A stretch of 15,648 bases of DNA from JBBTCJ01 sp038043285. GTDB lineage: Bacteria > Planctomycetota > Phycisphaerae > UBA1845. Of this stretch, positions 5,913 to 13,505 are shown one piece after another. Made by a program: the position numbers and the translations under genes. The stretch is from contig JBBTCJ010000040.1 in assembly GCA_038043285.1 (NCBI GenBank), positions 1 through 15,648 on the forward strand, written 5' to 3'. The notes below the pieces were generated by a model. The model ran no database searches. It saw nothing but the letters and a program-made list of their open reading frames with translations, and was not told the origin of the DNA. Position 1 is the first letter of the stretch; every line of letters begins with the position of its first letter.

Positions 5913-7250
5913 TCAGGTCGCCACAGCCGAGGGCAGGGCGCTTCGCGCTCCGGCTCCTACGCGATTCTTGCCGGCCGACTTGGCCTTGTACATGGCTCGG
6001 TCCGCGGCTTCGATCAGCGCATTCCCGTCGGAAAACGCCTCGTCCGACAACGACGCCACCCCGGCGCTCATGGACAACCCCTCCCGACCGCGAAGGCGGC
6101 TTGCGTACTGTCCGAACAGTTTGACCAGCCGTTCCGCCACGCCCGCCGCGACCGCCGACGTCGCCCCGGGAAGCAGAAGCAGGAACTCGTCTCCACCGTA
6201 GCGCACGGCGACGTCCGACGGACGGATGGACCCGCGCAGCAAGGCCCCCACGAAGCGAAGCAGCGCATCCCCGACCTGGTGACCGTTCTTGTCGTTGTAG
6301 CGCTTGAAGTTGTCCAGATCGATCATGATCGCCGACAGCGGTTCCTTGGAGTCGCGTTGTTGCTGAAAGACGGGCGGAAGCTCCTCGTCGAGAAACGCTC
6401 GGTTTCGCAACCGGGTCAGCGAGTCCGTCCGCGCCTGGTCCTGAGCCTGGCGAAGCTTCCGATCGAACCCTCGTTCGCGGTCGCGGATGACCCGCTTCGT
6501 GTCCTGCGTGAGGCGCCGAATGTTGGCGTTCGCCTCTGCAAGCTCAATGCCCAACCCCTCGATCTTCTCCCCGATCGCTTGGGTCTCGTACCACCGTTCC
6601 GCCTCGGTCATGGCCGACCAGTCGACGTAACCGTCTTCGGACGTCGCCACCGTTCCCATGGCCCCGAGCGGATGCGCGACGTGTCTCTGGAACCACCGGG
6701 CCGATGAGCGGCGCCACCACCACACGACCGCCACCACGCACGCCGCGAACATGACCGTCATCCCCATCGAAGACTGTCGATGAGGGGCGATGTCTACCAC
6801 CACCAGTAGACCCGCGTGCTGCATCGTCTGCGGCGAGGACAGCGGCGAGAAACCGGCTGCGAAGTTCGCCGAAGCACCGGTGGTCGGTGAGAACGAGGCC
6901 AGAACCGGAGATTTCGCCTGCAGAAACTTCGCCACCAGCTCCCGATGCGCCGGACGATTGGGAACCACCTCGTAGGGATCGCCGTTGATGTCGATCACCG
7001 CCGCCGCCACGAAACTCGGAAGTCGTGATTCCAGCCGACCGATGCGCTCGGTCAGACTGAACCCGGCCGAGTCCGATAGCGAGCTGGCGAGTCCCGTGGC
7101 GAAGTCGCGCGCCCGATGCTCCGATGTGCTGCTCTCCCCGCGATGGGCGATCGCTCCGAACACGGCCACCAGGCAGATCGCCGCCAAGGCTCCCGCGCGC
7201 AGTGTATGGCGGGCGTGCGCATCTTGTAGGGATCGGGCCGGCGCGGGCAT
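5913..7250 (-). CDS. Membrane-bound diguanylate cyclase (GGDEF domain)
   Basis: The product is 445 residues from the ATG at 7250; an upstream in-frame start at 7412 would add 54 unlikely residues. The layout is TM1 (about 19-35), an extracytoplasmic sensor region of about 125 residues with no family I recognise, TM2 (about 163-179, ending WWWRR), then an amphipathic linker/coiled coil (about 225-275). The GGDEF domain runs from TDSLTRLRNR (275-284) to about 430. The active-site loop is intact (YGGDEF, 351-356), and DLDNFKRYND carries the metal-binding Asp. An allosteric I-site RPSD (343-346) lies five residues before GGDEF, so product inhibition by c-di-GMP is expected. It makes c-di-GMP from two GTP. 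No EAL domain is present, and no strong ribosome-binding site is seen. Confidence 0.93.
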   Translation of the reverse strand: MPAPARSLQDAHARHTLRAGALAAICLVAVFGAIAHRGESSTSEHRARDFATGLASSLSDSAGFSLTERIGRLESRLPSFVAAAVIDINGDPYEVVPNRPAHRELVAKFLQAKSPVLASFSPTTGASANFAAGFSPLSSPQTMQHAGLLVVVDIAPHRQSSMGMTVMFAACVVAVVWWWRRSSARWFQRHVAHPLGAMGTVATSEDGYVDWSAMTEAERWYETQAIGEKIEGLGIELAEANANIRRLTQDTKRVIRDRERGFDRKLRQAQDQARTDSLTRLRNRAFLDEELPPVFQQQRDSKEPLSAIMIDLDNFKRYNDKNGHQVGDALLRFVGALLRGSIRPSDVAVRYGGDEFLLLLPGATSAVAAGVAERLVKLFGQYASRLRGREGLSMSAGVASLSDEAFSDGNALIEAADRAMYKAKSAGKNRVGAGARSALPSAVAT

Positions 7251-7437
7251 CAAAGCACCATCTGTTCCAGGCAACTCGCGCAACGTCGACGTCCGGTTCG
7301 CGCTCCGGACCTTGCGCGCGGAAATCCTCAAACAACCGGGGAATACAGGGAAAGTGTACGATTGGGGCGTGCGCCGTTCCGACCCGCCGCGAGCAACGTC
7401 CCGCAGTTGCACGATTCGGCGATTGTTGCGGACCGGA

Positions 7438-8253
7438 TCAGCCCTGAATATCGGACGAGCGGCGTTCGGCGTAGGTTTTGGCGGTTTCCCAGACCCGCAC
7501 CCGGGCGAGCCTGTCGGCCCCGAAAGCCGCGGAGAGGCGATCCCAGATCACCGACGCGATGTTCTCCACCGTCGGGTTCAGTTGCCCGAACTCCGGAAGC
7601 TCAACGTTCAGGTTCTTGTGATCGAACGGGTCGATCACTTGCTCGCGGACTGTTCGATCGATCGTCCCGACCGGAACGAGGCCTCCGGTGCGATGATCCG
7701 GTGTGCCCCGGACCGTCACTTCCAGGACATAGTTGTGACCATGTCCGTGAGGATTGCTGCATTTGCCGAATAGTTTCCGGTTCTCCTCGTCGCTCAGGTC
7801 CGAGCAGGCAAGCCGGTGCGACGCTGAGAACTCGAAGGACTCCGTGATCTCCACCACTTTCGGTGCACTCCGCTGGATCGACAATGAGGTATGCTCCGAC
7901 AACAGTAGCTCCAGTCTTGCAAGCGTCGTGCCCGCTGGCGCGTTCGCCGAACAGTCCCCGAAGATTTCCGGCAGCATCATCCCGAGGTCCGAAACACGCA
8001 GCGCGCCTTCGTCCGATCGGTCGTGGCGAATCCGCTCGACGACGTGCTCCCGAATCAGTTCGTCGAGGCGACGCACGTCGCAAACGAATCCGCTTCGCGC
8101 GTCCACCGACCCGTCCACTGCCGCACGCGCTCGCAGAAACCCGACGACCGGATCGTCCTCGCGCGTGCCCGCCCAGGAGTTCCCGTTCGTGCACGACTTT
8201 TCACTTGGCGAGCTTCTGGGAAGGCAGAATCGGTATTCGCGCATGAGCCGCAT
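7438..8253 (-). CDS. Two-domain 6-pyruvoyl-tetrahydropterin synthase / QueD-family protein
   Basis: The product is 271 residues and belongs to the T-fold pterin enzymes that convert dihydroneopterin triphosphate to 6-pyruvoyl- or 6-carboxy-tetrahydropterin. The C-terminal copy (about 135-271) is complete: FEFSASHRL with Zn ligand His146, FGKCSNPHGHGHNY with catalytic Cys165 and Zn ligands His171/His173, FDHKNLN, LNPTVENIA and VWETAKTYAE. The N-terminal copy (about 8-130) resembles the fold (NSWAG, VDGSVDARSGFVCDV, APAGTTLARLELLL) but lacks the Cys and His ligands, so it is probably structural. I chose ATG 8253 because GGGGCG lies 6 nt upstream; ATGs at 8244 and 8265 are alternatives. No queuosine or biopterin genes sit next to it, so the pathway is not settled by context. 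Confidence 0.9.
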   Translation of the reverse strand: MRLMREYRFCLPRSSPSEKSCTNGNSWAGTREDDPVVGFLRARAAVDGSVDARSGFVCDVRRLDELIREHVVERIRHDRSDEGALRVSDLGMMLPEIFGDCSANAPAGTTLARLELLLSEHTSLSIQRSAPKVVEITESFEFSASHRLACSDLSDEENRKLFGKCSNPHGHGHNYVLEVTVRGTPDHRTGGLVPVGTIDRTVREQVIDPFDHKNLNVELPEFGQLNPTVENIASVIWDRLSAAFGADRLARVRVWETAKTYAERRSSDIQG

Positions 8254-8493
8254 GGATCGCCCCATGCTACACGGTGCCGCCGCGAACCGACAGGCCCTTC
8301 CTTCGATCAAGTCGGTCCCCATCGGCGCGAATTGCGGTCTCCGATGCCGCGGACCGCATTCCGCCCACAGGCGCGACAAACCTCAATTGGCATTTTGAAG
8401 CTGTATCCGGCATCAAGGCCGTAGTCAGATGATGACAGCCGGGACCGTGCGCGAACGGAGAGATTCCTCGGGCAAGCCACCGGCGGCAAGCCG

Positions 8494-10584
8494 TCACCTT
8501 CCGATGAGCGCCAGGAACTCCTTCTCGTTCACCATCCTGATGCCAAGTTCTTTCGCCCGGTCGAGTTTCGACCCGGGTGAGTCGCCATAGACGACCAGAT
8601 CGGTGCTTTTGCTGACGCTGCCGGCGGCTTTCCCGCCGAGCTGCTTGATGAGGTCTTGAACTTCTTTACGACCCATGGTCTCGAAGGTGCCAGTGACGAC
8701 AACGGTTTTTCCCGCCAGCGGCCCGCCGTTGGCGCGGTCGCGTCGCGGCTGGGTCATGGTCACCCCGGCCTGGACCAGCCGGGGGAGGATATCTTTTCCG
8801 CTCTTACCCGCGAAAAAGTGCGCGATGCTGCGCGCGACCTCCGGACCGACGCCCTCGACTTCCATCAGCCGTTCCTCTGTTGCCGCTGCAAGGTTGTCCA
8901 CCCGTTCGAAGTGATCGGCGAGCATGTCCGCTGTCGCTGCCCCGACGTGTCGTATGTTTAGTGCGGCCAACACACGCGACAGAGGCTGCGATTTGCTTCG
9001 TTCGATGCCCTCCACGAGCTTTTCGGTTCGCTTTTCACCGAACCTCGTGAGCGTAATTTTCGTCGCGCCCTCCGTCTTCCTCTCTTGTTCGATCTCAATG
9101 TTGGCGATCTGGTCACGAACCTCGGGGTCCAGCAGCTTCTCGTAGATATCGGCGTAGGACTTCAGCCAGCCGGCGTCGACCATCTTCTCGACCAGCACCT
9201 CGCCCAATCCCTCGATGTCCATCTGATCGCGGCCAGCGAAGTAGATGAGTCGCTCCTTGATCTGTGCGGGGCAGGAGGGGTTGATACAGCGGACGTAGAC
9301 GCCGCCTTCGTCCTGCTCGACCTCGCCGTCGCATTCGGGACATTTCGTCGGTCGCCGAATCGGCTTGGCCGTTTTCGGACGCTTCTCAACGATCACGCGC
9401 ACGACCTGCGGAATGATCTCGCCGGCCTTCTCGACGACGACGGTGTCGCCGATCATGACGCCCAGTCGATCGACCTGATCGAAATTGTGCAGCGTCGCAT
9501 GTTGTACCGTCGTTCCGGACAGCGACACTGGGTCCATGACCGCCCGCGGCGTGATGGTCCCCAGTTTTCCCACTTGGAAGTCTACGCGTCGCAGGACGCT
9601 CTCCGCCTGCTCGGCGGCGAACTTGTAGGCGATGCACCAGCGCGGGTATCGACTGGTCGCGCCGAGCACGTCGCGCTGATCGAAAGCGTCCACCTTGATG
9701 ACCAGGCCGTCGGTCTCGTAAGGAAGCACGTGGCGGCGCTCGTCCCATTCATTCAGCCGCCGGACGATCTCTTCGATGGAGTCGACGCGCACCCGATGCG
9801 GGCTGATCGGAATGCCCCATTCGTGCAGCCGCGCAAAAAACTCGGTATCGCTTTTCGCATGAAGCGGTTCGATGCGACCCAGGCTGTGGGCGATGAACGT
9901 CAGCCCGCGTCCGGCGACGTTGCGCGGATCCAACTGCTTGAGCGTTCCAGCGGTCGCGTTACGCGGATTGGCGAAAGGCTTTCTCTTGTTCTTGTCCTCC
10001 CTCCGCTGCGCCTCCCGAAGTCTTTCATTGAACTCGTGGAACGACTCCGTGGGCCAGACCACCTCGCCGCGGACCTCCAAAACCGTCGGGACGTCGCGCC
10101 CGGCCAGTCGAAGTGGAACCGCTCGGATCGTGCGGACGTTGTGCGTGACGTCGTCGCCGGTTGTTCCGTCGCCGCGCGTGGCGGCCAACGTTAACACGCC
10201 GACTTCGTAGACCAGCGATACCGCCACGCCGTCGATCTTCGGGTCAACCAGGTATTGAAACGCTTCTCCGCCCAGCCCTTTTCGAACCCTTTCGTCGAAC
10301 TCGCGTAACTGGTCAGGATTGTAAGTGTTGTCCACCGACAGCATCGCGACGGAGTGCGTCACCTGCCGGAAACCGGGGATCGGCTCGCCGCCCACGCGTT
10401 GCGTCGGCGAGTCCGGCGTCACCAGATCGGGATGCTCAGCCTCAAGGCGTTTCAGTTCGTCCAACAACCGATCGTACTCCGCGTCGCTGATGACCGGCTT
10501 GGCGAGGACATAGTAGGCGCGATCATGCCGGTGGATCGCGTCGCGGAGATCCAGCACGCGCTTGGCGATGGAGGTCAGCTTCAT
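8494..10584 (-). CDS. ligA: NAD-dependent DNA ligase LigA
   Basis: The product is 696 residues, close to the usual length of about 670. It seals nicks in duplex DNA using NAD+, joining Okazaki fragments and finishing repair. The domains are complete and in order: Ia NMN-binding helices (RDAIHRHDRAYY, ISDAEYDRLLDEL), adenylation domain with catalytic Lys116 in PKIDG, OB fold, a four-Cys zinc finger (CPEC...CINPSC), helix-hairpin-helix repeats (LNIRHVGAATADML, MEVEGVGPEVARSI) and a C-terminal BRCT domain (GKTVVVTGTFETMGRKEV to the end). The residue two before Lys116 is Asp where many LigA proteins have Glu, a conservative change. ATGs at 10584 and 10593 both fit and neither has a clear ribosome-binding site. 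It is divergent from the aminotransferase across about 280 bp. Confidence 0.97.
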   Translation of the reverse strand: MKLTSIAKRVLDLRDAIHRHDRAYYVLAKPVISDAEYDRLLDELKRLEAEHPDLVTPDSPTQRVGGEPIPGFRQVTHSVAMLSVDNTYNPDQLREFDERVRKGLGGEAFQYLVDPKIDGVAVSLVYEVGVLTLAATRGDGTTGDDVTHNVRTIRAVPLRLAGRDVPTVLEVRGEVVWPTESFHEFNERLREAQRREDKNKRKPFANPRNATAGTLKQLDPRNVAGRGLTFIAHSLGRIEPLHAKSDTEFFARLHEWGIPISPHRVRVDSIEEIVRRLNEWDERRHVLPYETDGLVIKVDAFDQRDVLGATSRYPRWCIAYKFAAEQAESVLRRVDFQVGKLGTITPRAVMDPVSLSGTTVQHATLHNFDQVDRLGVMIGDTVVVEKAGEIIPQVVRVIVEKRPKTAKPIRRPTKCPECDGEVEQDEGGVYVRCINPSCPAQIKERLIYFAGRDQMDIEGLGEVLVEKMVDAGWLKSYADIYEKLLDPEVRDQIANIEIEQERKTEGATKITLTRFGEKRTEKLVEGIERSKSQPLSRVLAALNIRHVGAATADMLADHFERVDNLAAATEERLMEVEGVGPEVARSIAHFFAGKSGKDILPRLVQAGVTMTQPRRDRANGGPLAGKTVVVTGTFETMGRKEVQDLIKQLGGKAAGSVSKSTDLVVYGDSPGSKLDRAKELGIRMVNEKEFLALIGR

Positions 10585-10863
10585 GGACAACATTGTACAC
10601 GTCGGATCGACCCCGGCCCGTGGGGAGGTCCGGCGTTTGCAGGACGTCTGGGGAGAACGGGTGGGCATGACCGCCCCGACGACCGCATCCGTGATACTTC
10701 CGGCGGCTGTCGTCAGAGGCGCTTTCCGCGTCATTGTTGTTCCGGTTCATACCGGTCCGGAGCTTCGAAAAAGGTGCAGGGCCGATCAGAACCGCGACAG
10801 AATGGAGCGGTCCAGCGCAGACCGCCCATTCGACGTCGGCGCGCTCGTGGCGCATAATGCTCG

Positions 10864-11997
10864 ATGATCATGGCCCAGCGGGAATTCATCGCCGATCGGA
10901 TTCGAGCCATCACCCCCTCAGGGATCCGCCGGATTTTCGACCTTGCGTCGAAGTTGGCCGATCCCATCGATTTGTCCCTGGGCCAGCCCGATTTCCCGGT
11001 CCCCGACCCCGTGCGGAAGGCCATGTGCGATGCCATCGACGCGGGCCGCACCGGCTACACCCCGACGAAGGGACTGCCGCAACTCCGCGAACGGATTGCC
11101 GCGCAGCTCAAGGTAGAGTTCAACTGGTTGCCCGACGTCCTGGTGAGCTGTGGCGTCTCCGGCGGACTCATGCTCGCCCTGACCACCATGCTCAACCCCG
11201 GCGACGAGGTGTTACTCGGCGATCCGTACTTCGTGTCCTACCCGATTCTTGTGCGGCTTGCCGGCGGGACGCCCAGGTTGGTCAGCCTGTATGGCGATTT
11301 TCAGTTACACCCGGAGCGATTCGAGGCCGCCGTCAATGAGCGTACCAAGGCCGTCATTGTCACTTCGCCGGGCAATCCGACCGGCGTCGTATACAGCCGT
11401 CAGGATGTCCAAGCCGTCGCCGAGTTTGCCCGGCGGCATGATCTGCTGATTATCAGCGATGAGATTTACGAAAAGCTGACCTACGACGGGCCAAGCCCCA
11501 GTCCCGCGCAGTTCGCCCCGGAGCGAACGCTTCTGCTTCGCGGCTTCGGCAAATCTCACGCGTTGACGGGTTTACGACTTGGCTACGCAGCTGGACCGCC
11601 CGACGTCATCGGCGAGATGGCCAAGCTCCAGCAGTTTACGTTCGTCTGCGCTCCCCATCCCGGGCAGTACGGGGCATTGGCCGCAATGGACACGGACATC
11701 TCGCACCTAGTGGCCGCATATCGCGCAAAGCGCGACCTCGTATGTGACCGACTGGGGAAGGTTGTCGAATTCGCCCGGCCCGGCGGAGGTTTCTACGTCT
11801 TCCCCAGGACGCCGCCGAGCTTCTCCTGCACGGCGGATTTCATCGAGGCCGCCATCGCCCGGAAACTCCTGATGATTCCCGGTGACGCTTTCAGCGCGCA
11901 AGACTCCCACTTCCGCGTAAGCTACGCGGCTCCGAACGAGCGCCTCGAACGAGGTTGCGCGATCATCGCCGAGCTGGCGGGTCGAAACGCCGGTTAA
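10864..11997 (+). CDS. Class I/II pyridoxal-phosphate aminotransferase (aspartate aminotransferase-like)
   Basis: The product is 377 residues of fold-type I, a cytosolic enzyme moving an amino group between an amino acid and a 2-oxo acid. The PLP residues are all visible: SPGNPTG (168-174) with Asn171, IISDEIYEKL (196-205) with Asp199 and Tyr202, and GFGKSHALTGLRLGY (227-241) with Schiff-base Lys230 and phosphate-binding Arg238. The carboxylate-binding Arg lies near the end in FRVSYAA. The N-terminal DLSLGQPDFPVP is typical of AspC/PatA-like enzymes. The substrate cannot be assigned from sequence alone. Start ATG 10864 has no clear ribosome-binding site; ATG 10870 is an alternative. A CATAAT at 10853-10858 lies so close that the message may be nearly leaderless. 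Confidence 0.92.
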   Translation: MIMAQREFIADRIRAITPSGIRRIFDLASKLADPIDLSLGQPDFPVPDPVRKAMCDAIDAGRTGYTPTKGLPQLRERIAAQLKVEFNWLPDVLVSCGVSGGLMLALTTMLNPGDEVLLGDPYFVSYPILVRLAGGTPRLVSLYGDFQLHPERFEAAVNERTKAVIVTSPGNPTGVVYSRQDVQAVAEFARRHDLLIISDEIYEKLTYDGPSPSPAQFAPERTLLLRGFGKSHALTGLRLGYAAGPPDVIGEMAKLQQFTFVCAPHPGQYGALAAMDTDISHLVAAYRAKRDLVCDRLGKVVEFARPGGGFYVFPRTPPSFSCTADFIEAAIARKLLMIPGDAFSAQDSHFRVSYAAPNERLERGCAIIAELAGRNAG

Positions 11998-12007
11998 TCC
12001 GGCTTTT
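11989..12007 (+). terminator. Probable intrinsic terminator of the aminotransferase
   Basis: GCCGG (11989-11993) and CCGGC (11999-12003) form a 5-bp GC stem around TTAAT, which contains the TAA stop codon, followed by TTTT (12004-12007). The stem and T-run are short, so it may be weak. Confidence 0.5.
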
Positions 12008-12023
12008 CCTCCGACTGGCAAAG

Positions 12024-12119
12024 CTACGTCGTCGGACCACCCAAAATAAACGTAAAGAGCGACTGGAAAATGGTTGGAAGGAACGTCTGGAGGATCATGG
12101 CCAATATCGCGGTCAACAT
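12024..12119 (-). CDS. Possible 31-residue hydrophobic membrane peptide
   Basis: An ATG at 12119 opens a 31-residue frame ending in TAG. GGAG lies about 10 nt upstream. Nearly the whole product is a hydrophobic helix interrupted by one Pro (MLTAILAMILQTFLP, then TIFQSLFTFILGG) with a short polar tail. It lies about 120 nt downstream of the 5S terminator on the same strand. Short hydrophobic ORFs of this kind can be toxins, membrane-complex subunits or chance. I know no family that it clearly matches. Confidence 0.3.
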   Translation of the reverse strand: MLTAILAMILQTFLPTIFQSLFTFILGGPTT

Positions 12120-12241
12120 GATGTTTGAACTCCGCCTGTTGGAGTGGCTCCGAGCCTCCGTGCCGCATCCGGCGGGAGGTCGTGTTTGAACCAACCGCCG
12201 GTCGGCTGGCTTCTTTCCTTCATCGTCCGAATCGAGGCGAA

Positions 12242-12269
12242 AAAAATACCCGCCGAAGCGGGTATTTTT
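12242..12269 (-). terminator. Strong intrinsic terminator of the 5S rRNA gene
   Basis: A perfect 12-bp stem (AAAAATACCCGC at 12242-12253 with GCGGGTATTTTT at 12258-12269) closes on a four-base loop that reads TTCG in the minus direction. The stem ends in a T-run in the transcript. It lies 7 nt past the 5S 3' end. The A-rich left arm means it may also stop plus-strand transcription. Confidence 0.9.
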
Positions 12270-12275
12270 AAAAAA

Positions 12276-12380
12276 TGCGGCAATCACCTACTCTCGCCTT
12301 GCGACTACCATCGGCCGTGTGGACTTCACTTCCGTGTTCGGAATGGGTACGGGTGTTTCCCCACACGTATAGTCACCGCA
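12276..12380 (-). rRNA. rrf: 5S ribosomal RNA, isolated from 16S/23S
   Basis: The minus strand carries the hallmark 5S blocks: CCGAACACGGAAGTGAAG (loop B/C region), CCGATGGTAGT and CGAGAGTAGG (loop E and helix V). The ends pair to give helix I (TGCGGTGA with ATTGCCGCA). By these ends the molecule is 105 nt, shorter than the usual 110-120. The loss is in helix IV, where GTAGT and GAGAGTAGG are separated by only 8 nt (CGCAAGGC). No 23S or 16S sequence is adjacent: cdaR ends 88 bp upstream. The gene has its own promoter and terminator, so it is a stand-alone transcription unit. Split rRNA genes are known in Planctomycetota. Confidence 0.96.
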
Positions 12381-12386
12381 ACGAGA

Positions 12387-12414
12387 ATCCTAACAGCCCC
12401 GCGACCGTCGTCAA
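12387..12414 (-). promoter_or_regulatory. Promoter of the 5S rRNA gene
   Basis: TTGACG (-35, 12409-12414; 5 of 6) and TAGGAT (-10, 12387-12392; 4 of 6) are separated by 16 nt. The predicted transcript start, 7 nt downstream of the -10, coincides with the first base of the mature 5S at 12380. Confidence 0.7.
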
Positions 12415-12467
12415 GCCCCATCAACGCGATTTCCTGACTTTGCTTCGATCCCGTCTCTTTGCCCAGT

Positions 12468-13505
12468 TTAACGTTGTTTGTCGGCCTCTTCCTTGGAGGC
12501 TGCGTTGGGCAGCAATTGGAACTCAATCGGCTCCGGGTCCGATGCCAGTTCGATCTGTACTGGAAGGTGGAACTCAGGCGTGACCAGCTTCAACACCCCG
12601 AGTTGCTGAAAGTCATCCTCGCGTAGCTGGACGATGCCGAAGGCCCGAGTCTCGCCGCGGACAAGCTTGGTCAGCGCATCGGGCGGGCCGGTAACGCGGA
12701 TTGTCTGGGTCAGCAGACCGAGCGGTTTTCCGTCCCGAGTCGCGGCGTGCGCGGTGCGTTCCAGATTCCCGAAGCTCATCGCGACGAGGATCGGGACGGT
12801 CGGAATCTGCTCCACGTTGCGGACCGCATGGACCACCGCGGTGACGTCGAGGGCGCTCGGCTGAATCTGGGCGTCCGGTCCGAACGGTCTGGCGTCCAAC
12901 GGCACACTCACCGTCGTCGGCCTGCCGAACGATTTTTCCTTGAGCAGTCTCTCGACATCGTGACTGACGTCGAGCTGAAGATTCGACGGATCGGCCAGCG
13001 TCGCCAAAGCGCTTTCACGAAGGCGCACGCGTACGGGAACTTTTTGAACCTGCGGCTCGGTCTCGTAGCTCAACTCAACGGGTCGTGCGGCCACCTGGAC
13101 CGCCCGTTCGACGAACCGATCAATCTGCACAGGGAGGCTGTCCGGGACCACGTCGAGCACGTACAGCCGCGAGAACTCCGCGTACCGCTCCGACAACTGC
13201 AACTGCAGCGTCGGCTTGTCCAGCGGCGCCTTGGCCGTTCCGGTCAAGCCCGCTGGAACGACAATCCGGGCTTGAAGTGGACTGCGTGCCTGGACCGCTT
13301 CCACGGTGCGTCGAGGCCCGGACACGGTCAAGGCGAAGCGGTCTTTTCCTGTTTCGGCCTTGACGACCAGGCCGGCCTCGGACTCGTGCGGGACGGGTAC
13401 CGCGGTGAGTTCTACGGTGGCGGATTCATTGACCAGTCGGTCCGCGCCGGCCCAGATCAGAACCGTCAGCAGGACGGTCATACTAAGCAGCCTGATCTGC
13501 GCCAT
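12468..13505 (-). CDS. cdaR: YbbR/CdaR-type membrane-anchored regulator of diadenylate cyclase
   Basis: The product is 345 residues. It has one N-terminal membrane anchor (LLSMTVLLTVLIWAGADRLV, about 6-25), then an exported region of several YbbR-like beta domains. Repeated strands such as VELTAVPVPHESEAGLVV, ALTVSGPRRTVEAV, VPVRVRL, TVSVPLDARPFG and TIRVTGPPDALTKLV recur. In Firmicutes CdaR binds CdaA and modulates c-di-AMP synthesis from outside the membrane. Here the assignment rests on the domain style and on the position directly behind cdaA. The ATG at 13505 lies inside cdaA (23-bp overlap), indicating translational coupling. Usual cdaA operons continue to glmM; here the next element is the 5S unit. 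Confidence 0.82.
   Translation of the reverse strand: MAQIRLLSMTVLLTVLIWAGADRLVNESATVELTAVPVPHESEAGLVVKAETGKDRFALTVSGPRRTVEAVQARSPLQARIVVPAGLTGTAKAPLDKPTLQLQLSERYAEFSRLYVLDVVPDSLPVQIDRFVERAVQVAARPVELSYETEPQVQKVPVRVRLRESALATLADPSNLQLDVSHDVERLLKEKSFGRPTTVSVPLDARPFGPDAQIQPSALDVTAVVHAVRNVEQIPTVPILVAMSFGNLERTAHAATRDGKPLGLLTQTIRVTGPPDALTKLVRGETRAFGIVQLREDDFQQLGVLKLVTPEFHLPVQIELASDPEPIEFQLLPNAASKEEADKQR

Noticed and set aside
8307..8489. Short minus-strand frame with a CxxC motif between ligA and the pterin synthase
   Set aside because: There is only one CxxC, no good ribosome-binding site and no family resemblance. The 240-bp gap is better left as intergenic.
9085..10194. 369-residue plus-strand open frame
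   Set aside because: It is antisense to ligA, which has every expected domain. The product has no recognisable motif.
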